NCBI GenBank assembly: GCA_026168455.1
Contig: CM047427.1
Location: forward strand, 16,167,301-16,231,300
Length of the DNA stretch: 64,000 bases
Direction: 5' to 3'
Source: Theocolax elegans
Taxonomy: Eukaryota > Arthropoda > Insecta > Hymenoptera > Cerocephalidae
Below are positions 1-11,119 of this stretch, one piece after another. The notes below the pieces were generated by a model. The model saw nothing but the letters and a program-made list of their open reading frames with translations, was not told where the DNA came from and ran no database searches. How positions within the stretch are numbered: the stretch's first letter is position 1; the number at the start of each line of letters is the position of its first letter. A program made the translations under genes and the position numbers.

Positions 1-850
1 TATCCCTGGAAGTGGCATTCCTTAATGGGGCGAGTATACAAAATTTCGTTAATAAATCCTGCATGGTGAGGATGTAAATATTGTCTTTCTTGGTTCCGGG
101 CAACGGTCCGACGAGGTCCATGGCTAATTTCTCGAACGCTTCACCCGGAGTGTCAGTTAAGACCATTGGCTGTCTGACTTTCCTTCTAACCAGCTTGTTT
201 GTTTCACAGATTCTACATTTACTTATTAATTTTTTAATATCTTCTTTCATATTAGGCCAATAGTAATTTTGACGGATCCGGTTATAAGTCTTCGTGATAC
301 CCTTATGACCGTTCGTGGGAGCACCGTGAATATCTGTTATTATTGAATCCCTTAATTCCGGGTCCGGTATTTGGGTTTTATTATTGCAAATTATTAATTT
401 TGTAGTATCGTCCGAAAAGTTATTCTTTAAAACGTTCACGATGTCTGTCCACGAAAGATCATCGATATTCGAAGTTTTCGATAATCGAACGGATTTCAAA
501 TTCATTGATAGGCATACATCACGAACCGACGCGATTGCTTCTTCAAAAATGTCATAATCAACCCGAATGTGTAAATTTTCTTTGATAGGAGCGGCTATCA
601 ACACCTTACCGTTTCGTTCCGTGGTTTTTGCCCTACCTAGCGTCAAGTGATCGTTTACCGGTAACTCATCTCGATCTGATAGTTGTTTGGCTCCAGTACA
701 AAGAGGTTGGTTTTTCTGTGTGACGAAATAGATGATATTGTCACGATTTAAAAGAAATGAATCTCGCGTTTCTATAATGTTCCTACAAATATATGGTCGG
801 TTTTGTTCTCGCGCATTTACGTCATATTCGACTGCAGGGGGATCTATGAT
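1..850 (-). pseudogene. G1 copy 1 integrase, N-terminal part with linker (truncated by window edge)
   Basis: An uninterrupted minus-strand frame of about 280 codons runs from near 850 to the window edge. It starts with a linker, then shows the integrase zinc-binding module: His residues in DIHGAPTNGHKG (near 310-330) followed by CRIC. The first catalytic Asp lies in MDLVGPL near 125. The second Asp and the Glu lie beyond the edge. This frame differs from the RNase H frame upstream; all inspected G1 copies stop the RNase H frame at the same point (TKRQTS, 844), so either a frame change is needed or a shared ancestral indel exists. Integrase would insert the cDNA into the genome. Confidence 0.85.
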
Positions 851-2613
851 GTCTGTCGTTTCGTTTGTGTATTCGTTGTGTCGGATGAATCTGAATGACT
901 TTGAGTCGAGTCTCCAGTAGTCGAGTTGTCAGTGTTTGTATCTCCCGTATCGCAATTTTTACTAAGCCGTTCTTCTAATGTCGTAATTTCGTCGACCGTT
1001 GGTTGTTCATGATCTATAACAGTAGTTAGGGGGTCTTGTTCGTCTGCGTGATCAGTTTGTTGGGGCGTAGGAATAGTCTTCTGTTTCGAAGATGTTGCTT
1101 TGGAATATATCTCCATTGATGAAGACGAACTCGTACTTAGTCGCGTTTCTCTGTGTGGCATGTCGGGTGTGTTATTGTGCGCATCTTCACATTTCTTTTC
1201 AATAATATTCACCTGGTCTAACTCTGGAGGATTCCGGGAAAGAGCATCTGCTACGTAATTGGTCTTTCCTGGTTGATAAATTACCTCAAACTGAAATTTT
1301 TCCGTTAATTTAAAATACCAATTTTTGAGACGAGAGGAGGAGTCTTTTATACGATGCAGCCAGACGAGTGGTTTGTGATCGGTGAAAAACGTAAATTTCC
1401 TACCGATTAGAAAGTATTCGAATTGGTTTGCACAGTACAGCATTGCGAATAGTTCTTTTTCGATCGTGCTGTATCTTGTTTCCGTATTCGTGAGAGATTT
1501 GCTGGCGTAGGCGATCGGAAGGTCAGCTGATTCCCTTTTTTGTGATAAAACTCCACCGATCGCATAGTTCGATGCGTCTGTAGTTACATAGAAATTTTTA
1601 TTAAAATCTGGGTATTGAAGTATGGGTGCTTCTACTAATTTTAGTTTTAAAGTTTCGAATGCTTCAGACTGTTCGTTACCCCATACAAATTTACGATCCT
1701 TCTTCAACAAATTAGTTAAAGGTTTGGCTAGTTTGGACATGTTGGGAATGAAGTTCCTATAATATCCGCAAATTCCCAAGAATTGGCGTATGTTCTTCTG
1801 TGTTTTTGGTATCGGGTAGTTGACAATTGCTTTTATATTTTCCGGATTTGGTTCCAATCCTCTAGCGCTTACGGAATATCCCAAGAAAATGACGTTGTCC
1901 TTATAAAATTGACACTTGTTTGGATTCAGTTTTAAATTGGCCTCCTTTAGTTTACTAGACAATTCCACAAAGACTTGATCTAGTTCATCGAGCGTCTCAG
2001 CGAATAGGATTATGTCGTCAATGTAGCCGAGCATACCTTTGACTCTTGTTCTACCTTCCATGGTGAGTGGCTTCTGGCCCACAACTTTGTTGGTAAGCTC
2101 CTGGAATGTACTCGGAGCAGTAGAGATTCCGAAAGGCATTCGCTTAAAATGATAGTGCCCAAAAGGAGTAGAGAAGGCCGTTTTCTCGCGATCTTCAGGT
2201 CGAATTTCTATTTGATGGAATCCGCTATACATGTCAGCAACGATGAAGTATTTTGCGCCACCTAACTGTTCAACTAAGTGTGTGATGTTTGGAATCGGGA
2301 AGGGATAAGGTCGCGTCTTCTCGTTCAGTTTTCTAAAGTCGACTACAACCCTCCACTGCGAGTTTCCCTGGTTATCGTCACGTTTTTTGACAACCCACAA
2401 TGGATTATTGTACGGCGAATCACTGCGTTCTATAATACCGGTGTCTAATAATTTAATAACTTGTTCGTAGACTACCTCCTGTAATTTCTGTGGGATCGGA
2501 TATTGCTTGACATTGAGTGGTATTTCATCGTATGTTTCGATCTTGTGCTGTATCAACTTAGTCGACGATAAAGATTCCCCTTTAAGGATGAAATATGCTA
2601 CCTGTGTTCTCAA
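844..2613 (-). pseudogene. G1 copy 1 reverse transcriptase and RNase H
   Basis: This 589-codon frame holds RT with the first catalytic Asp in VADMYSGFHQI (about residue 127) and the YIDD box (about 197-200), followed by RNase H with DASNYAIGG (Asp about 346), TIEKEL (about 383-388) and TDHKPL (Asp about 412). The last 130 residues are a Ser/Thr/Asp-rich tail. One extra base near 2588, compared with the two other copies, separates it from the protease frame, so the polyprotein is broken here. The domains themselves keep their catalytic residues. Confidence 0.93.
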
Positions 2614-3880
2614 TGAGCTTTCCCAGCCTATCCTGTAATTCGGGATTTAAGTGGTCTTGATTAATTTCCTCCAGAATCCTTCTGTTCCTGGTTCTCTCGT
2701 CCAATGCGAAAAGGTCTTGATTTTTGTGCAAGGCTTTCCTTCCATCCTTCTTCGCTGCATCTTGGTAGCGGTAATTTTCAATAATCCCTGTTATATCCGT
2801 AAACGACTGTGCTAGATACGGACGAACCTGTTCGTAGTCCTCTATCAATGGATCTTTGCACTCCATAGTTTCCAAATTTTCGGTTCCCGATACGTAAACA
2901 TTAAATAATTGTGTATCTAAAAGACTATTTACTTGTAAATTCGTAAGATTCACTTCCTGAAGTTTTTCCGATGTCGTGCCTACTAAGCATACGTTCGGGT
3001 CTCGCTCGCATATGTCAAGGTAATCCTCGTTCTCTTCACTTGCGACTGATTGCGTCTGCAATGGCGCATTAGTTAAGGTTGATTTACAATAATACGGTAT
3101 CCCACTCGGAAGAGCAGGTGAGTCGGGTTCGAGAGGAACCAGTTTGTCTAGCCACTCCTTAAGTACCGATTCGTTGGATCTTTCGCTGTTTCCGGTGTAG
3201 TTATCCATCATGTAATTATCCATCTTACTTAGAGGAAGTAAGGTGACATTGGTTAGGAATATTTCAGCTTCTATGTCGCCGTCATTGAAAAATTCCACGT
3301 CAACGTATCCATTATCGTTTGTAACAACGACGTCCCCCGCTCTGATTCGATTATCGGTGAATTCTATTTTCGGTATATAACCATACTCGTGTTCATCCGG
3401 ATTGTCTAATGTTAATTTTACCATTACGCTGCTAAATGGTTTTATTAATGTTGGTCCATTGGTATTAATAAAATCCAATTTTTGATTCTCAAAAATGAAC
3501 ATATTTCCCTGGAAATCTAACTTTGCTTTTCTATCTTCAAAGAACATGGAGCCTAATAGCGCGGGAGCCAAAAGTGGGAATGTATCTTTTACTACGACAA
3601 AGTGGCTTAGTTTTCCATATAAATTTATTTCACATGTTCCCAGTGGGAAAATATCCTCTCCACTTATTCCTATCAATATAGGAGTCTTCTCCGTTTTGAT
3701 TTTTACGTGATCTCGCAGCTGTGATTCCTTTATGACGTTCGGTTGTGCACCCGAATCTAACATTGTATATACTTGCTTTTCCTTTAGATCCTCCGAGGTT
3801 ATCTCCACGTGCGGTATACTAGTGCTCTTGTTTAGTTTGACGATGTAGACTGGCGCATCCTCACTTGGTTTGTGGGGCAT
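2582..3880 (-). pseudogene. G1 copy 1 aspartic protease and pol N-terminal spacer
   Basis: The 432-codon frame begins a few bases upstream of the gag stop and overlaps it by 49 bases. Protease is recognised by YTMLDSGAQPNVI (active-site DSG about residues 42-44) and a downstream hydrophobic segment ending in ALLGSMFF. The rest is an acidic spacer typical of the stretch between protease and RT in this family. The frame runs out at the indel near 2588. Gag and pol are related by a -1 frame change, as in copy 3. Confidence 0.9.
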
Positions 3881-5349
3881 CTGGATGTACTTGGCAGCGC
3901 TTGCCCCTTCTGCGCCGCCATGCTCTCGTTTCCCTGGTTTCTTAGTTTATCTTCCTGGTCATTTCGCCACTTTAATTTCCTGCATTCGCTGACCTCGTGA
4001 CCGTAGTTTTTGCAATAATTACACGTCGGCATTACTTTTGGTCCATCTTGTCGACTACTCGGTTCTCTAAAATCTCTGTTTAAATTCCTCTCGTATCTTC
4101 CTGAGTAGTAATTATCATAATTTCTTCGACCTCTGAAATTTCTATCGTCTTGTCTTTGATATTTATTGTAATTCTGCCGGTCCCGATTTTGAAATATGCT
4201 GTGTGTATTGACCGGACGTCTATGGTTGTTTCGTTCGAAATCTTTGCGTTCGTCGCGCTCGCCGAAACTCCGTGCCTTGTTCCCGCCGTGTTTAATTTCA
4301 TCTCTCTCCATTTGTTTATCGACGGCTATGGCGTCATCGACTACTTCCTGGTAGGTTAGGTGACGCGGATCTTTAAGTTGGTTGCGAAATGCGGGACGTA
4401 ATCCATCGCGAAATCCTTCAATAGCTTCTCGTTCGATTTCTAAAATTTCACGAGCGTCGAGATCGTCATTAACGTCAAACCTTCTTCTATCCAGCATAGC
4501 ATCTTTGATGTCAGTGACCCTTGATATATAGTTGAGCAGCGGTTCGGCGTAAAGATGCTTAATAGAGTCCAACTTCCCTCTCAGATGATTCATTGTCTCG
4601 GTTGGTGCAAAAACTACCTTTAAACGGTCGATGAACTCTTCTAGATTATCGAATTCCATGCCGTCCACGGCCGTATAGGGTTGGTCGTCCAGTTTATTCT
4701 TTAATAATTTGACGATCTCTACTTCTAACGCACGAGGGATCGATTTAACTGCTCGTTTGCAGGCGCGTGCGAATTTCATAAGATTGGTACCATTGAACCT
4801 TGGGACTCCATGAAGAGCTTCTTTTACGTAAACATTGGGCGGTACATACAAGTTATTAGTTCCCGCCTGACCTCCATTGTTGGGATCCCTAGCCATTCTA
4901 TTTTGTCTGAGTTCGTCGACAGCTCTTCTAATATCCGACATTTGTTGGAGAAGTGGTCCAGAATACGGTTCATTGTGTATAATTCGCGGGTTCGTTGACG
5001 TTTTACTGGGCGTCGTTGGGTCTTTTACACAAGACGTATCGAATATTGTGCGTGGCGAGGTCGTGAGTGTTGATCGATGCGCGTCGGTCGGCGTCGTCAT
5101 TTCCCTTCCTCTGTCTACTCGTTGTCGTCTTTCCTCGGCCAGCTGGAGGGTCAGCTGTTCGTTTGCTTGCTCAGCGTCGTGCAAAGCGTCTAGCGTTATT
5201 TGCTGCGTTTCCTTAACCTCGTTGAGCATCTTTGTCTCTTTCTCTATTAGTGCTGCCTCCAATCGACGTAATCGGTGTTCTCTTTCTTTCACTTCGGCTC
5301 TTTCCCGTTAAGATCCTCTACTGTATATTCGACTTCGGAGTCCGACATA
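3832..5349 (-). pseudogene. G1 copy 1 Gag, frameshifted near the N-terminus
   Basis: By comparison with copy 3 the natural start is the ATG at 5347-5349 (MSDSEVEY). One T is missing near 5307 (cccgttaag against cccgtttaag in copies 2 and 3), so that start is out of frame and the long frame opens only at 5292. Beyond that the protein is open: a charged coiled-coil-like N-terminus, a central capsid-like region and one zinc knuckle, CNYCKNYGHEVSEC (C-X2-C-X4-H-X4-C), near the C-terminus. Gag would build the particle and bind RNA. Confidence 0.9.
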
Positions 5350-6409
5350 GTAACGCGTGTTTATTTTTTTTTTTAAATATGTCGAGTAACGAGTGTCTAA
5401 TGTTAACAGTCTAGCAGCCTAAATATGACGCTGGGATGTGGAGGAAAAGAGGGAAATGTCGCACTAGTTTCTTAATGCTGATATATAATAAAATTTTAAA
5501 TTAATATGTGGGGACAAAGAAATTCGTAAAATATAATTTGAATTAGAATGTCGCAAACGCTTGACGCCTTGAAAGTAATCGAAGTCAATGATAGGTTGAA
5601 TGAATTATTATCGTTACGTCACAAAGCCGCAAGGTAAAGAAGGCTACCGTATTGTCGAAAAATGAAGATGAAGTAATTGCAAGCTACTGGTATTTAATGA
5701 TATAGGGTTACCCCGTGAGGTGAGTATACCGACGATTACTGTTGGTGGGTAACACTTACCGACGGATACCGGCTATGGGTAACTGTCATCGACGATCGGT
5801 AAGTTACCGACAGTAGATAACTGTTGCGTAGGTAAGGCAGGGTTTTACCCACACAAGATAATAATAGTAACGAATATAAATTGGATATGAAAATTTAATG
5901 TGTGTTTATGAGAAATATGGAAACAAAATTTGTCGAATAAAAATGGGTTAATTGTATGTATGAAATAATATGACTTATGCAGTGTTATAAAAGAGTATGT
6001 ATAGAGATATAAAAAGTTAGTGTCGCAACACGAAGAGTGTAGTGTAAGCGTTATCAAGTAACTCGAGTCTTACTCGTGCGTCACTCGCGTATTATTTCTT
6101 AGAACAGTGCGATAAAAATAATAAATGAATTTCGTGACCGTGTGAACAATAAAATTAGAAAATTAGCGGTCATTCAAATTATAACAATCATGCATTAAAT
6201 AAGTAATTATTAATATTATATACGTTTGAACTTCTATATTTTAAATTGTAAAATTCATGCAATTTATCAATAAGTATTTGAATACAATCATGCCAAAGTT
6301 ATAGAAATGTTTGTAAGAAAATTGCAAAATATGAAATAATGGTAATGCATTTACCTTGTTTCTGTATTTTTTTTTTTCAGACGAAAAATCCCACCTCCGC
6401 TGTCACCAA
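5350..6409 (-). other. G1 5' leader (untranslated region)
   Basis: About 1.06 kb lies between the 5' LTR and the gag start. It is AT-rich except for a block at about 5700-5850 in which short ACCGAC/GGTAAC-type motifs recur. A 70-codon sense-strand frame at 5845-6057 is kept in copy 3 (38268-38480) and in the rearranged leader at 40182-40394. Its composition is what AT-rich DNA would give, so it is not called as a gene. Confidence 0.75.
6397..6408 (-). other. G1 primer binding site (Leu-tRNA-like)
   Basis: Immediately inside the 5' LTR, after a single T, the minus strand reads TGGTGACAGCGG. It begins with TGG, the complement of a tRNA CCA tail, and resembles the complement of the 3' end of metazoan leucine tRNAs. 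The same sequence occurs at 24379-24390, 38817-38828, about 40731-40742 and about 42493-42504, each time at the LTR edge. The tRNA identity is inferred from general knowledge of tRNA 3' ends. Confidence 0.7.
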
Positions 6410-8703
6410 TGTAACGTACTGGTCAATCCTTCGGACTTTACGCAGTTCGTAAGTTTGAGATGGGATTAGATGTCTCGTGGCTCGGAGGGACTAAATCGTT
6501 TCTCCCGTACTCTCGATGATTGATAGGCGTGGTGACCCTCCGTTGAGCTTAATGAGGCAGCGTGTGGCAAAGCTTTATTTATGTGAATTTACAAGATGGC
6601 AGAAGTGCCAAAACCCTCGTGTAAAATGCAGTTTGTTTCTCTCGTGATTGGAAAGCCTGGTCCTCCTCGATGATCCGACGTATATTTACTTTCCGTGGTT
6701 TTAAATTATATACTTTACCTCGACGTTATACTTTTATTAATACTTAGTTCCTTCTATGTATATAAGGAAAGATTAGTAAAGAAATAAATAACTCGATAAT
6801 CAACTTTAATCTGATAAAATGGTACGATTATTTATTTATTTTTAGTGTACACTCTTCGCGTTATATCGCGGGTGCTCGTGCACGTACGAATATAAATCAG
6901 TATAATTAAGCGATATTAACAATGAAATATTGACTGGAACGGTAATTAGAACGCGTCCGCTTACTATCGGTATAAATTAGAATATACTTTGTATCTTAAT
7001 AGAAGAAGACTGTTCGAAGATTATCGGAGTGGCGCGATTGCACGTCCGTTTGGTATCAAGGCAGTCTGAGCACTGGCGGGAGTCGACGAGCACACTGCGC
7101 TCGTGAGTAGCATCGTGGCGGGGATAGTTCAGTCTGATTGGTCGCGCGTGACGATACATAGAAGGTTCTAGAAGCGTTGGTCTCTTTTTATTGGTCCGTT
7201 GTTGTCAAGCGCGAAAACGCTGACTTAAACTTTACGCGAAAATATCGTAACTGGCGACGATATCTAACACCGGATGTTATAAGGATACATGATATTTATT
7301 CCGTTGGCTTCTACGTCGTATATTACTCTATATGCTTCTAGAATGTTCTATGTTCGTTGGTTTTACAATATTCGTTAATATATTATTGATTATCGGGAGG
7401 GGAAAAGGATCTTTATTACAAAAGTCTGTTGTATATGAAATTTCGAGTCGATCGCTTAAGTTAAATTTCGAAATAGAGACGTTTTGTGTTTCGCGGTGTT
7501 GTTTACTGATGTTTCCTGTGATTAGAAATATTCCTTTCTTATTTATAATAATTTTAAATGGTAACATTACATTCATTTATAATAAGCATGCGTATATTAG
7601 TATAAAAAGTATGTATATAAGTAACGCTGGTTTTTTATCGCATCTTGCGATTGGTGCAATACGTGTTATTCAATAATATTCATATAGTTCTTGTCCCTTT
7701 ATATGTTTAAACAAAATTATAAATAAACAGTTGCATTGTAAGAGTTTTCAGATGGTACCAGTCGACGCTATTCATGATCGAGAAGTTGTTTCGGGAAGAT
7801 TTGCCGTATGTCGGTAAGACAGTTTCACTCCTTATCGATGGTGGGTAATATATTACCGACTGTCGCATGTTTGATGGTCGTCGGCAGCTTATCGTCTCCC
7901 TCTGGTAACATTTATCGGCAGCCGCCTCGTTTAGTTACGTATCACTCGATCAACGTTGATAGAACTCTCATCCGCCAGAAATGGTCGGTGTATCGACTAT
8001 TATTGGTGTTGGAACGTTTTCGTAGCAGGGCCAACCTCATCTGCGGATGTGCGTGGCTCGTCTCTGTAGAGGGCGATCTAGAATTTTGATCATTTATCCA
8101 ACCACCGCGAGGGTGAACATACATTAGTATACTGTATATACGAATATGTGTTAACTATAGTGACAATGGATGGTATAGGTGGGAACAAATATGCATATCG
8201 TATAGAACGATGAATTTTAGGGGGGGTGGGGCTCTTATCAAAATTTTGATATCTGTCGTCGTTGTCTAGTAAACTCCAATAGTAGCGTACAGTTACGTCA
8301 CAGTGCTTGAATTGAGATATATATATATGTATATATGAGTAATCATACAATAATAAAAATAATAATAAATATCGGTTTAGGCGGTATATTCCATGGTCGT
8401 TATTGAGAATAGAAGTGCTCGACAGGTCGATGTTTGGTGTGTGGACCCAAGTCACTCCCACTCCTACAGCATTCAAGATATGCCTCTGAGACCGATTTCA
8501 TATTAGTCGCTTAAGATCTACATACTGCCATCTATTCGCCTACGCAGATAAAAGTGTTTAACATTTATTGAAATAATATTGTACTTAAAATAACAATAGT
8601 ATGTAATTAACAATTAAGTTAGATCGTTTATATTTCTTAGTTATACAATAAGAACAACATAGTAAGGTCGCGAATTCTGCGAGCTGAGCCTCATATCGTA
8701 ACA
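6410..8703 (-). repeat. G1 5' LTR of copy 1, full length (2294 bp)
   Basis: On the minus strand it starts TGTTACGATATGAGG and ends CCAGTACGTTACA, so it has TG...CA ends with a TGTTACG/CGTTACA inverted repeat. The same ends and length recur at 16178-18471 and 28895-31187. It contains a (TA)-rich TATA-like tract near 8310-8340 and AATAAA-type signals on the minus strand (for example near 8565). Several 60-128 codon frames run through it on both strands and recur only because the LTR is repeated. Confidence 0.95.
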
Positions 8704-9249
8704 AATGCACGAAATGTTCGTCTCAAAATAACAAAATTTTTTCCTATTGTACACTTAACGCTCAAAACAATATTTTCGAAGATAAACATAAAAAAACGGT
8801 CACAATAATGAAAAAAGCACAAAAAACACGTTTTTTCGCAATAAAACAAAATGTATTGTTTCTACTGAAAAACTTTTAATGAACGAAATGTTCGTCTCAT
8901 AATAACAAAACTTTTTCCTATTGTACACTTAACGTTCAAAACAATATTTTCGAAGATAAACATAGAAAAACGGTCACAATAATGAAATAAGCACAAAAAA
9001 ACACGTTTTTTTTGCAATAAAACGAAATGTATTGTTTTTACTAAAAAACTTTTAATGAACGAAATGTTCGTCTCAAAATAACAAAACTTTTTCCTATTGT
9101 ACACTTAACGTTCAAAACAATATTTTCGAAGGTAAACATAAAAAAACGGTCACAATAATGAAAAAAGCACAAAAAACACGTTTTTTCGCAATAAAATGTA
9201 TTGTTTCTACTGAAAAACTTTTAATGAACGAAATGTTCGTCTTGAAATA
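8704..9249. repeat. Tandem array of a ~174-bp unit, three copies
   Basis: The marker acgaaatgttcgtct recurs near 8710, 8884, 9060 and 9229, giving spacings of about 174, 176 and 169 bases. Each unit also repeats ttttcctattgtacac and aaaacggtcacaataatg. The array lies exactly between the end of one G1 LTR and the truncated start of the next. Short ORFs in it are by-products of the repetition. Nothing else is seen in this stretch. Confidence 0.9.
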
Positions 9250-11119
9250 ATGTATATAAGGAAAGATTAGTAAAGAAATAAATAACTCGATAATCAACTT
9301 TAACCTGATAAAGTGGTACGATTAATTATTTATTTTTTTAGTGTACACTCTTCGCGTTATGTCGCGGGTGCTCGTGCACGTACGAATATAAATCAATATA
9401 ATTAAGCGATATTAACAATGAAATATTGACTGGAACGGTAATTAAAACGCGTCCGCTTACTATCGGTATAAATTAGAATATACTTTGTATCTTAATAGAA
9501 GAAGACTGTTCGAAGATTATCGGAGTGGCGCGATTGCACGTCCGTTTGGTATCAAGGCAGTCTGAGCACTGGCGGGAGTCGGCGAGCACACTGCGCTCGT
9601 GAGTAACGTTTGTGGCGGGGATAGTTCAGTCTGATTGGTCGCGCGTGACGGTACATAAACGGTTCTAGAAGCGTTGGTCTCTTTTTATTGGTCCGTTGTT
9701 GTCAAGCGCGAAAACGCTGACTTAAACTTCACGCGAAAATATCGCAACTGGCGACGATATCTAACACCGGATGTTATAAGGATACGCGATATTTATTCCG
9801 TTGGCTTCTACGTCGTATAATTACTCTATATGCTTCTAGAATGTTCTATGTTCGTTGGTTTTACAATATTCGTTAATATATTATTGATTATCGGGAGGGA
9901 AAAAGGATCTTTATTACAAAAGTCTGTTGTATATGAAATTTCGAGTCGATCGCTTAAGTTGAATTTCGAAATAGAGACGTTTTGTGTTTCGCGGTGTTGT
10001 TTACTGATGTTTCCTGTGATTAGAAATATTCCTTTCTTATTTATAATAATTTTAAATGGTAACATTACATTCATTTATAATAAGCATGCGTATATTAGTA
10101 TAAAAAGTATGTATATAAGTAACGCTGGTTTTTTATCGCATCTTGCGATTGGTGCAATACGTGTTATTCAATAATATTCATATAGTTCTTGTCCCTTTAT
10201 ATGTTTAAACAAAATTATAAATAAACAATCGCGTTGTAAGAGTCTTCAGATGGTACCAGTCGACGCTGTTCATGATCGAGAAGTTGTTTCGGGAAGATTT
10301 GCCGTATGTCGGTAAGACAGTTTCACTCCTTATCGATGGTGGGTAATATACTACCGACTGTCGCATGTTGATGGTCGTCGGCAGCTTATCGTCTCCCTCT
10401 GGTAACATTTATCGGCAGCCGCCTCGTTTAGTTACGTATCACTCGATCGACGTTGATAGAACTCTCATCTGCCAGAAATGGTCGATGTATCGACTATTAT
10501 TGGTGTTGGAACGTTTTCGCAGGAGGGCCAACCTCATTTGCGGATGTGCGTGACTCGTCTCTGTAGTGGGCGATCTAGAATTTTGGTCATTTATCCAACC
10601 ACCGCGAGGGTGAACATACATTAGTATACTGTATATACGAATATGTATTAACTATAGTGACAATGGATGGTATAGGTGGGAACAGATGTGCATATCGTAT
10701 AGAACGATGAATTTTAGGGGGGGTGGGGCTCTTATCTTAAATTTTGATATCTGTCGTCGTTGTCTAGTAAACTCCAATAGTAGCGTACAGTTACGTCACA
10801 GTGCTTGAATTGATATATATATGTATATATGAGTAATCATACAATAATAAAAATAATAATAAATATCCCACTCCCACTCCTACAGCATTCAATATATGCA
10901 TCTGAGACCGATTTCATATTAGTCGCTTAAGATCTACACACTGCCATCTATTCGCCTACGCAGATAAAAGTGTTTAACATTTATTGAAATAATATTGTAC
11001 TTAAAATAACAATAGTATGTGATTAACAATTAAGTTAGATCGTTTATATTTCTTAGTTATACAATAAGAACAACATAGTAAGGTCGCAAATTCTGCGAGC
11101 TGAGCCTCATATCGTAACA
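9250..11119 (-). repeat. G1 LTR, truncated at its 3' end and internally deleted
   Basis: Homology to the full LTR starts at atgtataaggaaag-type sequence (LTR position matching 6758 of copy 1) and runs to the terminal CGTAACA at 11119. The first 350 bases (the LTR 3' end on the minus strand) are replaced by the tandem array. About 100 bases are missing near 10867, where aataaatat jumps directly to cccactccc. It carries cacgcgaaaatatcgcaac, a subfamily marker shared with the LTRs at 24391, 40743 and 42505. Confidence 0.92.

Larger units (their letters stand above)
1..8703 (-). mobile_element. G1 copy 1: gypsy-like LTR retrotransposon, 3' part outside the window
   Basis: Reading the minus strand from 8703 down, the order is 5' LTR, primer binding site, leader of about 1 kb, gag, protease, reverse transcriptase/RNase H and the start of integrase. 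This is the canonical Metaviridae (Ty3/gypsy) order. The window edge cuts the element inside integrase, so its env and 3' LTR cannot be judged. Single-base indels interrupt gag near the start and pol between protease and RT, so this copy would not make intact proteins. The family is called G1 here; its best-preserved gag and pol are in copy 3. Confidence 0.93.

Noticed and set aside
4877..5311. 144-174 codon plus-strand frames opposite gag (also at 22835 and 37300)
   Set aside because: Exact antisense shadows of the charged coiled-coil part of gag; Ser/Cys-rich output is an artefact of the opposite strand.
5845..6057. 70-codon frame in the G1 leader, kept in three leaders
   Set aside because: Lost in the other leaders by a single extra base; composition typical of AT-rich DNA. 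It could be an upstream ORF but cannot be supported.
7332..7676. 114-codon plus-strand frame repeated at 9830, 17102 and, inverted, 29920
   Set aside because: It recurs only because the LTR recurs, is antisense to the element, and is broken by indels in other copies. Composition is AT-driven and hydrophobic without recognisable motifs.
8090..8476. 128-codon sense-strand frame in the LTR (and shorter versions in every copy)
   Set aside because: Contains long translations of (TA)n tracts; varies in start and length with simple-repeat length. No support for coding.
8704..9249. Possible CRISPR-like array
   Set aside because: Whole ~174-bp units are repeated without unique spacers, in an insect-type genome; it is a tandem repeat.
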